Shown: positions 11,249-19,724 of the stretch, piece by piece | Layout of the letters: every line of letters starts with the position of its first letter | Position numbering within the stretch: the first letter of the stretch is position 1 | Assembly: GCA_937868765.1 (NCBI GenBank) | Contig: CALMNL010000003.1 | Location: 62,001 to 126,000, forward strand | Source: an uncultured Desulfatitalea sp. | Lineage (GTDB): Bacteria; Desulfobacterota; Desulfobacteria; Desulfobacterales; Desulfosarcinaceae | Length of the DNA stretch: 64,000 nt | Direction: 5' to 3' | Made by a program: the position numbers and the translations under genes | Notes under the pieces: model-generated | The model's database searches: none | Told to the model about the DNA's origin: nothing | What the model saw: the letters and a program-made list of their open reading frames with translations, nothing else

Positions 11249-12634
11249 CTACTTCGCTTCGCCCAGATCTGCCATGTGCCGGGCGGAGAGCGATAGACCG
11301 GCTTGATGGGTGGTATCTCGGCAGGATTGGAAAAAACCGGCCAGGGAAGAGGGGCTCCCGGGTTTAATGGCATCGATCACGGTTTTCAGCGTGCGTTCAT
11401 AGTCTGCCACCAGTCTGGCCTGTTCGGCGGTGGAGAGCCGGGTGGAGGCGCCGCCGTGCGACTTGATGGGGGTCCCGAACAACGGCTCCAAACGGTCGAT
11501 GTACATGAGGGTGTGCAGAAAGGAGGCGCAGAATTCGTCCAAATTGTCTCTGGAATGGCCTCCGCTCATGCCCCGGATGAAATTCGTTTCATTGATGAAA
11601 TCGAACAACCGGCTCGCACCGGGCAAGCTGGCATCCGATGGGAGGCCCGGCGGTGTCCCGCTGGTGATCACATAGAACCGTTCCCGGGAAAATAGATCGA
11701 AGCCCATCAGGTCGGCATACAATTCCCGCATCCGGGAGCTGGTCGACAGCCCCAGTCGGTCGCTGAGAATGTGCATGGATTCATGTTCGGCGATGACGCG
11801 CAGTTCCGCTATCGGTTCGCCCCAGAACACCTGGTTGTATAGCCAGATCTGATTTTCATCGTTGCAGCTGAAGGCATTCCGGCCTGTGTCGAAATCGATG
11901 ATATGAATGCCTTCGACAATCTTGCCGCCCGTTTTTTGCTCGATGGACTGAATGCCTGTCAGGATGGCATCCATGCGTTGCTTGAACCCCTCCTTGTTGC
12001 CATCGAACTGGTCCGGTTTGTTGCCCAGGTAGTAGATCTCCGGCGAACTGCCTGCGAGGGGACGAACAAGACAAAGGTCCATTTTTACACTGGCATCCTG
12101 GCGGATGGTCAATTCCTGCGTGATGCCTCGATAATTGAGGACTATCTGAAATTCGGGAGCATGGCTCAATGCGTCGCCCGGTACCTTGGGGAAGATCGCG
12201 TACCGGCCCTGGATCCGTTCGATATCGGGGGCCTCACGGCCGGCAGGCATAAAGGTGGACCAGAAGTCCTGCCGGCTGAAGTTGCCGTAATATTTGAGCT
12301 CATAATAGCCGTCGGTGCCGATGGGGATGGGCTTCATCGGCTTGTGGTCGACCGAAGCGTCCAGCGGAGTATTGCTCAACAGGACGATGCCGCTGACATA
12401 GCCATCGACAGTGATGAACGGCGCACCAGTCAGGCTTTCTGCCAGGAGGGTCTGCCGTTTCATCTTGCCGTCCTTGACCACCTGCAACGAGATGGCGGCC
12501 ACCTCCTGCAGAGAGCCGGCATTGGCGTAAACCGCGGCGGCGCGGTTTGGATCATTCAAGGATTGCGCATCGGCGGCGACCGAAAGCAACAATGCAACCA
12601 GGATCAGGGCAATAAGTCTGAGAAGTACGAGCAT
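11249..12634 (-). CDS. Secreted HExxH-motif protein, putative metallopeptidase
   Basis: 461 residues; I do not recognise a named family. The N-terminus is a clear signal peptide (two Leu-rich stretches, then SVAADAQS with a likely Ala-x-Ala cut), so the protein is exported. In the middle, H284-E-S-M-H288 is preceded by a hydrophobic IAE and followed 16 residues later by ELYAD (E304 to D308), the spacing expected of a gluzincin-type zinc site. That suggests a zinc metallopeptidase, but no activity is proven. The start at 12634 has GGAGG six bases upstream; the frame is open far upstream but only this start gives a signal peptide. It converges on cbiA. Confidence 0.72.
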   Translation of the reverse strand: MLVLLRLIALILVALLLSVAADAQSLNDPNRAAAVYANAGSLQEVAAISLQVVKDGKMKRQTLLAESLTGAPFITVDGYVSGIVLLSNTPLDASVDHKPMKPIPIGTDGYYELKYYGNFSRQDFWSTFMPAGREAPDIERIQGRYAIFPKVPGDALSHAPEFQIVLNYRGITQELTIRQDASVKMDLCLVRPLAGSSPEIYYLGNKPDQFDGNKEGFKQRMDAILTGIQSIEQKTGGKIVEGIHIIDFDTGRNAFSCNDENQIWLYNQVFWGEPIAELRVIAEHESMHILSDRLGLSTSSRMRELYADLMGFDLFSRERFYVITSGTPPGLPSDASLPGASRLFDFINETNFIRGMSGGHSRDNLDEFCASFLHTLMYIDRLEPLFGTPIKSHGGASTRLSTAEQARLVADYERTLKTVIDAIKPGSPSSLAGFFQSCRDTTHQAGLSLSARHMADLGEAK

Positions 12635-13126
12635 GCAGGGCCTCCGTGGGGTGGATTGACTGCCGGGCGGATGTTGCCCGTGCCGTTCAAGATCCATGCG
12701 TTCCAGCAGACCTGGTCGCCCCCATTGTCGGTTCGGAATGGGACTGCTCCGAATGATATGAATCTCTATCATATTTCGGCGGTTCGCCTGAAATGGTAAC
12801 CGGATAAAATCAAAAAGGAGGGCTGAAGAGGGGCCAAAAAAACGTCCAAGCACGTTTGGCCATGTTCCCCATGAAAGCGGGTTTTTCAGGAAAGGCTTGG
12901 TTGAAGAGGCTTTCGGGGTATGGCGGCTGGATGGGCCCGGGACACCCGGGACCGCATACATCGCAAACGATGCAAGGCGTGCTTGCGACAGTAGGCCCCT
13001 TCGGAGGCGAAGTTCCCTTGCCTTTCCGGTGCTTACAGCGGCAGCACTTCCGGCCCGCGAAAACGATCGCGCCAGAGCCGCGGAATGCATCGGGCGGGGG
13101 ATGACCGGCTCCTGTCGTTCACGGTC
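12635..13126. other. Intergenic region upstream of the secreted HExxH gene
   Basis: About 490 bases between the ldh stop and the next minus-strand gene. It is GC-rich with several short inverted repeats: CCCGGG-ACAC-CCCGGG near 12938-12953, GTGCT...AGCAC near 13030-13055, and CGCGA...TCGCG near 13057-13072. None has a T-run, so they are not clear terminators. The minus-strand RNA contains a purine-rich segment loosely like a riboswitch core, but it does not match one I can name. No gene is supported here. Confidence 0.45.
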
Positions 13127-14074
13127 TCAGATCTCAAACTTCATGCGGTCAAGAATTTCACGCAGAATTCTGGCCGATTGACGGAGCGCCGCCATCTCCT
13201 CCAAATCCAGCTTCGGCAGAATTTTTGATTCGATACCGCCCAGGCCGACGACCGCCGGCAGGCTCAAACACAGATCGGACAACCCATATTCGCCCGAAAG
13301 GTGCGTGCTGACCGTGAGCACGCTTTTTTGATCTTTGAGAATGGCCTCGACCAGCCGGGCAATCACGACTCCAATGGCCGTATTGGTGTACCCCTTGCGC
13401 TCGATGATACGATAGGCTGCATCGCGTACTTCGACGAACAGTCGCCCCATGGGCTCGGGTTCAAAGCGCCGTCCCCGAACCTCGTTGCCGGTGATGGGCA
13501 CCCCGCCGATCGCTGCGCTGCTCCACAAAGGAACTTCGCTGTCGCCGTGTTCGCCAAGGATATAAGCGTGCACCGACCGCGGATCCACCTCATAGTGCCG
13601 ACCCAGCAATGTCCTGAATCGACCTGTATCCAGCATGGTTCCGGTTCCGATGATCCGATCAAAGGGCCTTTTGCTCATTCGGTGCATGGCATAGGTCAAG
13701 ATATCCACCGGGTTCGTGGCCACGATCAGAACTGCATCGGGCGCGTGGCGGTCCAGTTGCGCCGTAATCTGGCGCAATACGCCGGCATTTCGATTCAAGA
13801 GATCGAGGCGGCTCTCGCCCGGACGTTGCCCCACACCCGCACAGACCACCACCACCTGGGCAGAACCGAGGTCGGCCCAGGTGCCACTCCGGATCGTGAC
13901 GTGGCCTGCATAGGGTTGGCCGTGCATCATGTCCATGGCCTCACCTTCCGCCCGGCGGGCCTCCTGGTCGATGAGGATCAACTCACCCGCCACCTGCCGC
14001 AAAAAAAGGGCAAAGGCGGCAGCCATACCCACGTTCCCGGTTCCGATGATACCGACCGTATGCCTTTGAATCAT
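13127..14074 (-). CDS. ldh: L-lactate dehydrogenase
   Basis: 315 residues of the LDH/MDH family; reduces pyruvate to L-lactate with NADH in the cytoplasm. It has the Rossmann GTGNVG (11-16) with acidic D36 for NAD, and the catalytic D149, R152 and H176 (ILGEHGDSE). The substrate-specificity loop reads GQRPGESR with Q83 where malate dehydrogenases carry arginine, so lactate dehydrogenase is favoured over malate dehydrogenase. The start at 14074 has AAGGAGG about nine bases upstream and removes a 28-codon extension of no family character. Its physiological direction cannot be told from sequence. Confidence 0.9.
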   Translation of the reverse strand: MIQRHTVGIIGTGNVGMAAAFALFLRQVAGELILIDQEARRAEGEAMDMMHGQPYAGHVTIRSGTWADLGSAQVVVVCAGVGQRPGESRLDLLNRNAGVLRQITAQLDRHAPDAVLIVATNPVDILTYAMHRMSKRPFDRIIGTGTMLDTGRFRTLLGRHYEVDPRSVHAYILGEHGDSEVPLWSSAAIGGVPITGNEVRGRRFEPEPMGRLFVEVRDAAYRIIERKGYTNTAIGVVIARLVEAILKDQKSVLTVSTHLSGEYGLSDLCLSLPAVVGLGGIESKILPKLDLEEMAALRQSARILREILDRMKFEI

Positions 14075-14283
14075 TGCGCCATCCCTCCTTGTATGCAGTT
14101 TTTCTAAAATTCGGCGGATCGCATCTGATATGCAGACAACATCAAGCACGGCACGCAAATTTCAACCTCGGCTTCTTCAGTAAAAAAGGCAGGCTGAAAA
14201 GAACAGCTTCCCAGAACAGATTCGTTTGCATCGCATTTAATGGGGCTTATTTTGATTCGAACCATCAAACCAAGGAGGTCGCT

Positions 14284-14514
14284 ATGCTATTCGGTGACAG
14301 AGGACCGATGAAAACCATCATCGACCGTGAAAAGATGATCCTGTTGAAGACATGTGCGGCCTGCGACAGGCCGTTTAATCTGGGGGATCCCGTGGTCATG
14401 GCCTGCGGGGCCTGGGAGGGCCCGCCCAAGCTCATCCACGAGAACGAGGCCGTCTTCGACCCAGCTTCCGGAACTTATATCGAGAGGAAGTGCTATTCGG
14501 CTAGAAATCGGTAA
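14284..14514 (+). CDS. Small Cys-motif protein of unknown function
   Basis: 76 residues, not recognised. A perfect AAGGAGG sits six bases before the ATG, which argues that it is translated. The sequence has a CAAC knuckle (KTCAACDRPF) followed by a second cysteine near position 40 (VMACGAW) and a late KCYS, so four cysteines could bind zinc or an iron-sulfur centre; this is inference. The gene is transcribed divergently from ldh with a 209-base gap and ends just before the tRNA-Arg gene on the other strand. No close functional partner is suggested by the neighbours. Confidence 0.7.
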   Translation: MLFGDRGPMKTIIDREKMILLKTCAACDRPFNLGDPVVMACGAWEGPPKLIHENEAVFDPASGTYIERKCYSARNR

Positions 14515-14545
14515 CTAACGAAAAAGGAAGGTCCGCCTGATTTCG

Positions 14546-14621
14546 TGGTGCCCCCGGCAGGAATCGAACCTGCGGCCAACAGATTAGGAATCTGCTGCTC
14601 TATCCCCTGAGCTACGAGGGC
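14546..14621 (-). tRNA. tRNA-Arg (CCT)
   Basis: 76 nt cloverleaf on the minus strand. The seven-base acceptor stem GCCCTCG pairs with CGGGGGC with one G-T pair, the anticodon loop is TTCCTAA (anticodon CCT, reading AGG), the T-arm has TTCGATT, and the CCA end is encoded. Confidence 0.96.
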
Positions 14622-14771
14622 GATATTGAATGGCGCTCTTTGATGGAGCAGGAGCGTGTCGGAACCTTTATTGGCCCGTCAGATAGCACAAAGAATCAAA
14701 ATTGAAAATGAAAATTGGGTCTTGCCGGTCAGGAGAGCCGACGGCACGGCGCAGAGGCGGCGCGCCATGAA

Positions 14772-16616
14772 CTACTCCACTACCAATTTCTGGCCGGGAT
14801 AAATCTTGCTCTGGGGGGAAAGCTGATTGAGGTACAAGAGCCTTTCCAGGGTAATCTTGTGTTTGTTGGCAATGGTGAAGGGGGTGTCTCCCTGCTGCAC
14901 GTAATAAGTGCTCATGTTGGCGGCGCTCAGTTCGCTGGCTTCCGGCAGTGGACTTGGTTTGTACCCCGGTATCTTGAGCTTCTGGCCGATGCGAAGGTCT
15001 TTGGAGGAGAGGTTGTTCAAATCTTGAATCTGTTGCACGGTGGTACCGTAGCGGTTGGCGATGTTCCAGAGGGAATCACCCTTGACGACCGAATGGGTAC
15101 CCGAAAAAGAAGTTTGCTTCTTGGTGGTTTGCTCGCTGGCGACGTAACGGCCCTGGGGAATTTTCAAGGTCCGGCCGGCACGGATCATTCTGGAGCGACC
15201 CAATTTGTTCAGACTGGCGATGGTCGCAGTGCTGGTTTTGTAGCGACGGGCGATGCCGGCCAGCGTTTCGCCGGACCGGACGCGGTGATAGGTGTAAGCG
15301 CCTTTTGAAAATTGCGGTTGGGGCAGGGAGCAGACATTGATGCTATCCAGGCTGGCCAGCAGGGTGTCGGCGGTGCCCTTCGGAATCCTCAGTTTATAGG
15401 GTTCAGGGGGCAAGATCATGTAGCGCAACTCAGGGTTGAGTTCTTCCAGTTTGGCCACATCCACATCGATGGCGGGGCCGATGTCTTTCAGGTGCACCTG
15501 GCGATTGATCTCCACCTGGTCAAAGTCAATCGGCGTTTCAAATGCAATCTGGTCCAAACCATATTTTTCCGGATTCTTGACGATCTGCAGGGTTGCGAAG
15601 AAGCGCGGCACATAACGGGCGGTTTCGCGTGGAAGGCGTTGGTAAAGGTCCCAAAAGTTATCGAGATAATTAACATTTTGAGTTCTGATGACCTGCAGGA
15701 CGCGTCCTTCCCCGCAATTGTAGGCAGCCAGCACGGTCGCCCAATCGCCGAACATGCTGTGCAGTTCTTTCATGTACTCGATGGCCGCATTGGTGGATTT
15801 GATGAAATCGATGCGTTCATCGATGTAGTTGGTGCGTTCGAGGCCGAATTTATATCCGGTGGAGGGGATGAACTGCCACAGGCCGAGGGCTCTGGCAGGG
15901 GAGAGGGCCTTTACTTTGAAACCGCTTTCGATCAACGGCAGCCAGGACAGCTCTTCGGGCAATCCCGCCTGTTTGAGTGCTTGTACGATATAGGGACGAT
16001 AGCGCCCGGAGCGCTGGTAGGCGCTGCGGAAGGCATCCTTTTCGTAACCAACTGTAAACGATCGCAATTCGGCTTCGATATGGCTGTTCATGGCCATGGG
16101 GATTTCGTCGTGGGTGCCGTTGACGACGATATTGCGAGAAGCGTAAATTTCCAAAATACGCTTGGAAATCAAGAAGCGCAGATCTTCCTTCTGCTGGATC
16201 AACTTGGGGTCCTGGGTGGTTTCTGCCTCGAGCACCATGGCGTAGGCTTTATCCAGTGACTCCAGTGCATTGTCCAGTTCTCCCCTTTGCCAGGCAGTTT
16301 GGGATTCCTCGCAAAAAACAAGCGCTTCGTCGAGCTTGGACTGGGCTTCCTTGTCCGTCGCAGAGTCCTCTTTTGCAGATAAATCGCAATCCGTGGCGCC
16401 ATCCGGGCAGCCGCCGTCGACATCTTCCTGGTCTGCCGCGTCCTCGCTTAGCTCGGTCACATTGCCGAATGTCGCATCCTGCGCGCTATTGGCGGCCCGG
16501 CCATTCATGGATTGGGGCTTGTTGGTGGGAGCTGAGGTGATGTGGCTGCAATTGCAGATAAATAAAACGAGGGGAAGAACCAGGGTGTAGAAGGTGTGTT
16601 TTTTCAATGCTCCCAT
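14772..16616 (-). CDS. mltD: MltD-like membrane-bound lytic murein transglycosylase with three LysM repeats
   Basis: 614 residues. Cleaves the glycan strands of peptidoglycan to give 1,6-anhydro ends. The N-terminus is a lipoprotein signal (LPLVLFICNC), so it is probably anchored in the outer membrane facing the periplasm. After an acidic linker (about 40-100) comes an SLT domain with the catalytic glutamate in LPLIESGF and ALGLWQFIPSTG. Three LysM modules follow, beginning YHRVRSGETL, HSVVKGDSLW and YYVQQGDTPF, each ending in a KIP- or LVVE-type strand. MltD proteins usually carry one to three LysM repeats. The start at 16616 has only a weak GGCGG site but gives the lipoprotein signal. Confidence 0.92.
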   Translation of the reverse strand: MGALKKHTFYTLVLPLVLFICNCSHITSAPTNKPQSMNGRAANSAQDATFGNVTELSEDAADQEDVDGGCPDGATDCDLSAKEDSATDKEAQSKLDEALVFCEESQTAWQRGELDNALESLDKAYAMVLEAETTQDPKLIQQKEDLRFLISKRILEIYASRNIVVNGTHDEIPMAMNSHIEAELRSFTVGYEKDAFRSAYQRSGRYRPYIVQALKQAGLPEELSWLPLIESGFKVKALSPARALGLWQFIPSTGYKFGLERTNYIDERIDFIKSTNAAIEYMKELHSMFGDWATVLAAYNCGEGRVLQVIRTQNVNYLDNFWDLYQRLPRETARYVPRFFATLQIVKNPEKYGLDQIAFETPIDFDQVEINRQVHLKDIGPAIDVDVAKLEELNPELRYMILPPEPYKLRIPKGTADTLLASLDSINVCSLPQPQFSKGAYTYHRVRSGETLAGIARRYKTSTATIASLNKLGRSRMIRAGRTLKIPQGRYVASEQTTKKQTSFSGTHSVVKGDSLWNIANRYGTTVQQIQDLNNLSSKDLRIGQKLKIPGYKPSPLPEASELSAANMSTYYVQQGDTPFTIANKHKITLERLLYLNQLSPQSKIYPGQKLVVE

Positions 16617-17096
16617 CCGCCAAGTGTTTTTGCCGCGCTGTTTGTGATTTTATGGTTGAAAGCGCGGACGATTGTCAATATATCTGGTGCACGTACACCG
16701 GCTTCATCTGCGGCGCACGATAGCATGAAAATTACCACTTCTGTCAAGTAATTATGCTTACATAAACACTCTTAAAGCACTTATCGGTCATTGATATTTT
16801 ATCTTTAGCTTCAAGTGCCGAAACTTTGTCTTTTTTATGTCGGCGAATCCGCCAGGCCCTTTTCCGCGTCCCGATCTCAGAAATCAGGATGCCACATCCA
16901 AGTGCAGGGGCTTCGTCTGATTAGGGAAAGTTGGTGCCGGGGGGTGGATAGGCGCTGATCGCCAAAAGGCATAAAAAAATAAGGTGGGGCAAAAATAAAG
17001 CTTGTCATTTTCAAATTAACTGAGTAAAAAGACCATTTTTAGTTACCTTGGCACCTTGCGGCCTGGTTCGATCTTTAAAATGGTTAGATGTTTGGT
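16617..17096. other. Non-coding region upstream of the tRNA-tuf operon
   Basis: 480 bases, AT-richer than its surroundings, between the divergent mltD gene and tRNA-Thr. It holds the likely promoter of the downstream tRNA-tuf transcription unit (listed separately) and presumably the mltD promoter on the other strand. No gene, tRNA or repeat is visible. Confidence 0.6.
17002..17030 (+). promoter_or_regulatory. Candidate sigma-70 promoter of the tRNA-tuf operon
   Basis: A TTGTCA -35 box and a TAAAAA -10 box with exactly 17 bases between them, in an AT-rich tract 67 bases before tRNA-Thr. The boxes match the consensus at five and four of six positions. Placement fits a stable-RNA promoter, but no start site is known. 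Confidence 0.45.
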
Positions 17097-17172
17097 GCCA
17101 GCGTAGCTCAGTTGGTAGAGCTACTGATTTGTAATCAGTGGGTCGTGGGTTCGAGTCCCTCCGCTGGCTCCA
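17097..17172 (+). tRNA. tRNA-Thr (TGT)
   Basis: 76 nt. Acceptor GCCAGCG pairs fully with CGCTGGC, the anticodon loop is TTTGTAA (TGT, reading ACA), the T-loop is TTCGAGT, and CCA is encoded. It corresponds in position to thrU of the E. coli thrU-tyrU-glyT-thrT-tufB operon. Confidence 0.97.
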
Positions 17173-17184
17173 ATAGACGCATAC

Positions 17185-17270
17185 GGTGGGGTTCCCGAGC
17201 GGCCAAAGGGAACAGACTGTAAATCTGTCGGCTATAGCCTTCGGAGGTTCGAATCCTCCCCCCACCACCA
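17185..17270 (+). tRNA. tRNA-Tyr (GTA)
   Basis: 86 nt class II tRNA with a long variable arm. Acceptor GGTGGGG pairs with CCCCACC, the anticodon loop is CTGTAAA (GTA), and CCA is encoded. It corresponds to tyrU of E. coli and starts 12 bases after tRNA-Thr. Confidence 0.97.
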
Positions 17271-17436
17271 CTCATTGGAATGATGCTTTATGTAGGAGAT
17301 CCGTTTTCGGAGTCGTTTCTGACTACATGGCTGCCAGCAAGCGCATTTCGCATCGCGCGCTAAATTAATAAGGTATAGCGATGCAAGGATGCAGGTGGAT
17401 GCGGGTGTTCAGAATTTTGTTTGATCAGAAAATCGG

Positions 17437-17512
17437 GCGGGAGTAGCTCAGTTGGTAGAGCTTCAGCCTTCCAAGCTGATTGTCGCGAGTTCGAGCCTCG
17501 TCTCCCGCTCCA
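17437..17512 (+). tRNA. tRNA-Gly (TCC)
   Basis: 76 nt. Acceptor GCGGGAG pairs with CTCCCGC, the anticodon loop is TTCCAAG (TCC, reading GGA), the T-loop is TTCGAGC, and CCA is encoded. It corresponds to glyT. The 166 bases separating it from tRNA-Tyr hold no recognisable gene. Confidence 0.96.
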
Positions 17513-17572
17513 TGTTTTCCTTCTGAACCTTGCACGGCCTTCGATCAGAACAATCCGAAAATAGCCCAGATT

Positions 17573-17649
17573 GCCCACGTAGCTCAGACGGTAGAGCGCT
17601 TCCTTGGTAAGGAAGAGGTCCACCGGTTCGATTCCGGTCGTGGGCTCCA
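17573..17649 (+). tRNA. tRNA-Thr (GGT)
   Basis: 77 nt. Acceptor GCCCACG pairs with CGTGGGC, the anticodon loop is TTGGTAA (GGT, reading ACC/ACU), the T-loop is TTCGATT, and CCA is encoded. It corresponds to thrT and lies directly before the first tuf gene. Confidence 0.97.
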
Positions 17650-17762
17650 TTTTTCTTTTTTTCACGGCAACCGTCAGCAGGTGCGGCCAGGGCGGAAAAC
17701 GACACCTGATCGTGGCGAGCGAGATCCGGAACCCCAATTTTGAATGACTTTATGAATGCCCA

Positions 17763-18966
17763 GGGAGGACAAGATGGCCAAGGCAAAATTTGAGAGAAAG
17801 AAGCCCCATGTCAACGTAGGGACCATCGGTCATATTGATCATGGCAAGACGACATTGACGGCAGCGATCACCAAGCACAATGGGTTGAGAGGCCGTGCGG
17901 AGTTTGTGCCGTTTGATCAGATCGACAAGGCGCCCGAGGAGAAGGAGCGCGGTATCACGATTGCCACGGCGCATGTGGAGTACGAGTCCGAAAACCGTCA
18001 TTATGCCCATGTGGATTGTCCGGGGCACGCGGACTATATCAAGAACATGATCACGGGAGCCGCCCAGATGGACGGCGCGATTCTGGTGGTGGCGGCCGAC
18101 GACGGTCCCATGCCCCAGACGCGGGAGCACATTTTGCTGGCGCGTCAGGTGGGTGTGCCGCGCATCGTGGTATTCTTGAACAAGTGCGACATGGTGGACG
18201 ATGCGGAGCTGATCGAGCTGGTGGAGCTTGAGTTGCGCGAGCTGTTGACCAAGTACGAGTTTCCCGGGGACGATACGCCGATCATCCGTGGCAGCGCGCT
18301 CAAGGCGCTGGAGAGCGACGATCCGGAGAGCGCCGAGGCCAAGTGCATTTTCGAGTTGATGAATGCCATCGACACGTTCATTCCCGAGCCCAAGCGCGAC
18401 ATCGACAAGCCCTTCCTGATGCCCATCGAAGACGTGTTCAGCATTTCGGGTCGCGGCACGGTTGTGACCGGTCGCGTGGAGCGTGGCATCATCAAGGTGG
18501 GTGACAACGTGGAGATCGTGGGCATCCGTCCGACGTTAAAGACGGTGTGCACGGGCGTTGAGATGTTCCGCAAGCTGCTGGACGAAGGTCGGGCGGGCGA
18601 CAACATCGGCGTATTGCTGCGCGGCACCAAGCGTGAGGAAGTCGAGCGCGGCCAGGTCGTGGCGGTGCCGGGCACGATCACGCCGCATACCAAGTTCAAG
18701 GCCGAGGCGTACATTTTGAGCAAGGAAGAGGGGGGGCGCCACACGCCGTTCTTCAACGGGTACCGGCCTCAGTTTTACTTCCGGACCACCGATGTGACCG
18801 GTATTTTGAACCTGCCCGAGGGCGTGGAGATGGTGATGCCGGGGGACAATGTTGCGATCACGGCCGAGCTGATTACGCCGATCGCCATGGAAAAAGAGCT
18901 GCGCTTTGCCATCCGCGAAGGCGGACGGACGGTCGGCGCCGGTGTGGTGAGCGAAATCATCGAGTA
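17763..18966 (+). repeat. Long direct repeat, copy 1 (tuf gene and its ribosome binding site)
   Basis: About 1204 bases that recur at 32752-33955 with no difference in the segments I compared. Identity begins 11 bases before the ATG (at GGGAGGACAAG) and stops inside the stop-codon region, where the two copies become unrelated. Such sharp borders around the coding sequence are the mark of gene conversion between paralogous tuf genes. Confidence 0.9.
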
Positions 18967-18967
18967 A
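17774..18967 (+). CDS. tuf: Elongation factor Tu, copy 1
   Basis: 397 residues. GTPase that brings aminoacyl-tRNA to the ribosomal A site. The P-loop GHIDHGKTT, switch [10 protein letters not shown] and the NKCD guanine-specificity motif are all present, followed by the two beta-barrel domains. GGGAGG lies five bases before the ATG at 17774; a start six codons upstream has no support. The gene ends the tRNA block and is followed 18 bases later by rpmG, so it belongs to the tRNA-tuf-rpmG-secE-nusG transcription unit. It is identical to the copy at 32763. Confidence 0.98.
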   Translation: MAKAKFERKKPHVNVGTIGHIDHGKTTLTAAITKHNGLRGRAEFVPFDQIDKAPEEKERGITIATAHVEYESENRHYAHVDCPGHADYIKNMITGAAQMDGAILVVAADDGPMPQTREHILLARQVGVPRIVVFLNKCDMVDDAELIELVELELRELLTKYEFPGDDTPIIRGSALKALESDDPESAEAKCIFELMNAIDTFIPEPKRDIDKPFLMPIEDVFSISGRGTVVTGRVERGIIKVGDNVEIVGIRPTLKTVCTGVEMFRKLLDEGRAGDNIGVLLRGTKREEVERGQVVAVPGTITPHTKFKAEAYILSKEEGGRHTPFFNGYRPQFYFRTTDVTGILNLPEGVEMVMPGDNVAITAELITPIAMEKELRFAIREGGRTVGAGVVSEIIE

Positions 18968-18985
18968 TAACCAAGGAGTCGACAG

Positions 18986-19135
18986 GTGAGAGTAATCGTA
19001 ACGCTGGCATGCGGCGAGTGCAAACGCCGCAATTACACGACGACGAAAAACAAGCGGACTACGCCAGACAAGCTGGAGTTCAGCAAGTACTGTCCGTTCT
19101 GTCAGAAACATACGCCTCATAAGGAAACGAAATAG
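18986..19135 (+). CDS. rpmG: 50S ribosomal protein L33, zinc-binding type
   Basis: 49 residues from a GTG start with AAGGAG seven bases upstream. Small protein of the large subunit near the E site. It carries two CxxC pairs (ACGEC near residues 9-12 and CPFC near 36-39), so this is the zinc-binding (C+) form. Its place between tuf and secE is the usual one in many proteobacteria. Confidence 0.96.
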   Translation: MRVIVTLACGECKRRNYTTTKNKRTTPDKLEFSKYCPFCQKHTPHKETK

Positions 19136-19167
19136 CTTGATACGGCACGCTAAAGTGTCGACGGTGC

Positions 19168-19246
19168 AGGCCGGTTGCTCGAATGGCAGCGCATCGGACG
19201 CCAAATTCAGGGGCGCTGGGGGGAGCGTCTCCCCCCTGGCCTGTCA
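19168..19246 (+). pseudogene. Degenerate tRNA-Trp (CCA)-like locus
   Basis: 79 nt at the spot between rpmG and secE where tRNA-Trp is normally found. A seven-base acceptor helix survives (AGGCCGG with CTGGCCT), and segment lengths up to the anticodon match tRNA-Trp: GCTC and GCGC D-stem halves and the loop CGCCAAA with CCA at the anticodon. Key features are lost: position 33 is G instead of the universal U, the anticodon stem TCGGA/TTCAG has only weak pairing, the T-loop lacks the TTC core and is replaced by a G6/C6 hairpin, and the 3' end is TCA rather than CCA. I read it as a decayed tRNA-Trp gene; a strongly divergent functional tRNA is less likely. Confidence 0.55.
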
Positions 19247-19333
19247 AGCCGATCCGAAGGGGCTGGGGGATTGATACGCGAACGATCGCTCTTAGGGGGG
19301 ACACCCCCGACCGACTGATCGACGAGGAGTGGC

Positions 19334-19705
19334 ATGGGACGGATACTTAAAAAGAAGGACCCTGAAAAAAAGAGGGCCCAGCGCCTGGAAAAAGTAGGTG
19401 ATGCATCCTCCGCCACCCAGGCAGGGACGGAAGACGGCCAGGCCAAGCCAGCAGTCGCAATTAAAAAAGCGCCGGTTATTGCCAAGCCGAAAACGCCGGT
19501 GCCGGTCGGCGAAAAGAACCTTCTGGATAAAAGCATCCAATTCCTGCGGGAAGTCAAAATCGAGCTGAAAAAGGTCACTTGGCCTTCCCGCAAACAGACG
19601 ATGGGGTCCACCCTGGTCGTTATCATACTGGTTATGATAATTTCACTCTTTTTGGGGGTCGTCGACTTCAGTCTTTCGAAACTGATACAGGTCGTGCTTC
19701 CATAA
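19334..19705 (+). CDS. secE: Preprotein translocase subunit SecE
   Basis: 123 residues. The conserved SecE core is at the C-terminus: an amphipathic helix with REVKIELKKVTWPSRKQ, then a single membrane helix (STLVVIILVMIISLFLGVVD). Before it lies a charged, Lys/Ala/Pro-rich stretch of about 60 residues of low complexity, without the extra two membrane helices of E. coli SecE. It clamps SecY in the inner-membrane translocon. GAGGAG lies five bases before the ATG, and nusG follows 19 bases after the stop. Confidence 0.95.
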   Translation: MGRILKKKDPEKKRAQRLEKVGDASSATQAGTEDGQAKPAVAIKKAPVIAKPKTPVPVGEKNLLDKSIQFLREVKIELKKVTWPSRKQTMGSTLVVIILVMIISLFLGVVDFSLSKLIQVVLP

Positions 19706-19724
19706 ACCCAAGGCAAGGTGATTC

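Noticed and set aside
12935-13065. Cyclic di-GMP (GEMM-like) riboswitch on the minus strand before the HExxH gene
   Set aside because: There is a GGAAAGGCAA and a later GTCGCAAGCACGCC, loosely reminiscent, but the conserved spacing and tetraloop arrangement are not there.
13127-14074. Malate dehydrogenase as the identity of this gene
   Set aside because: The specificity loop carries Q83 in GQRPGESR; malate dehydrogenases have arginine at this place.
19220-19237. G6/C6 hairpin after rpmG as an intrinsic terminator
   Set aside because: GGGGGG-AGCGTCT-CCCCCC has no T-run, and it lies inside the tRNA-Trp-like locus where a T-arm is expected.
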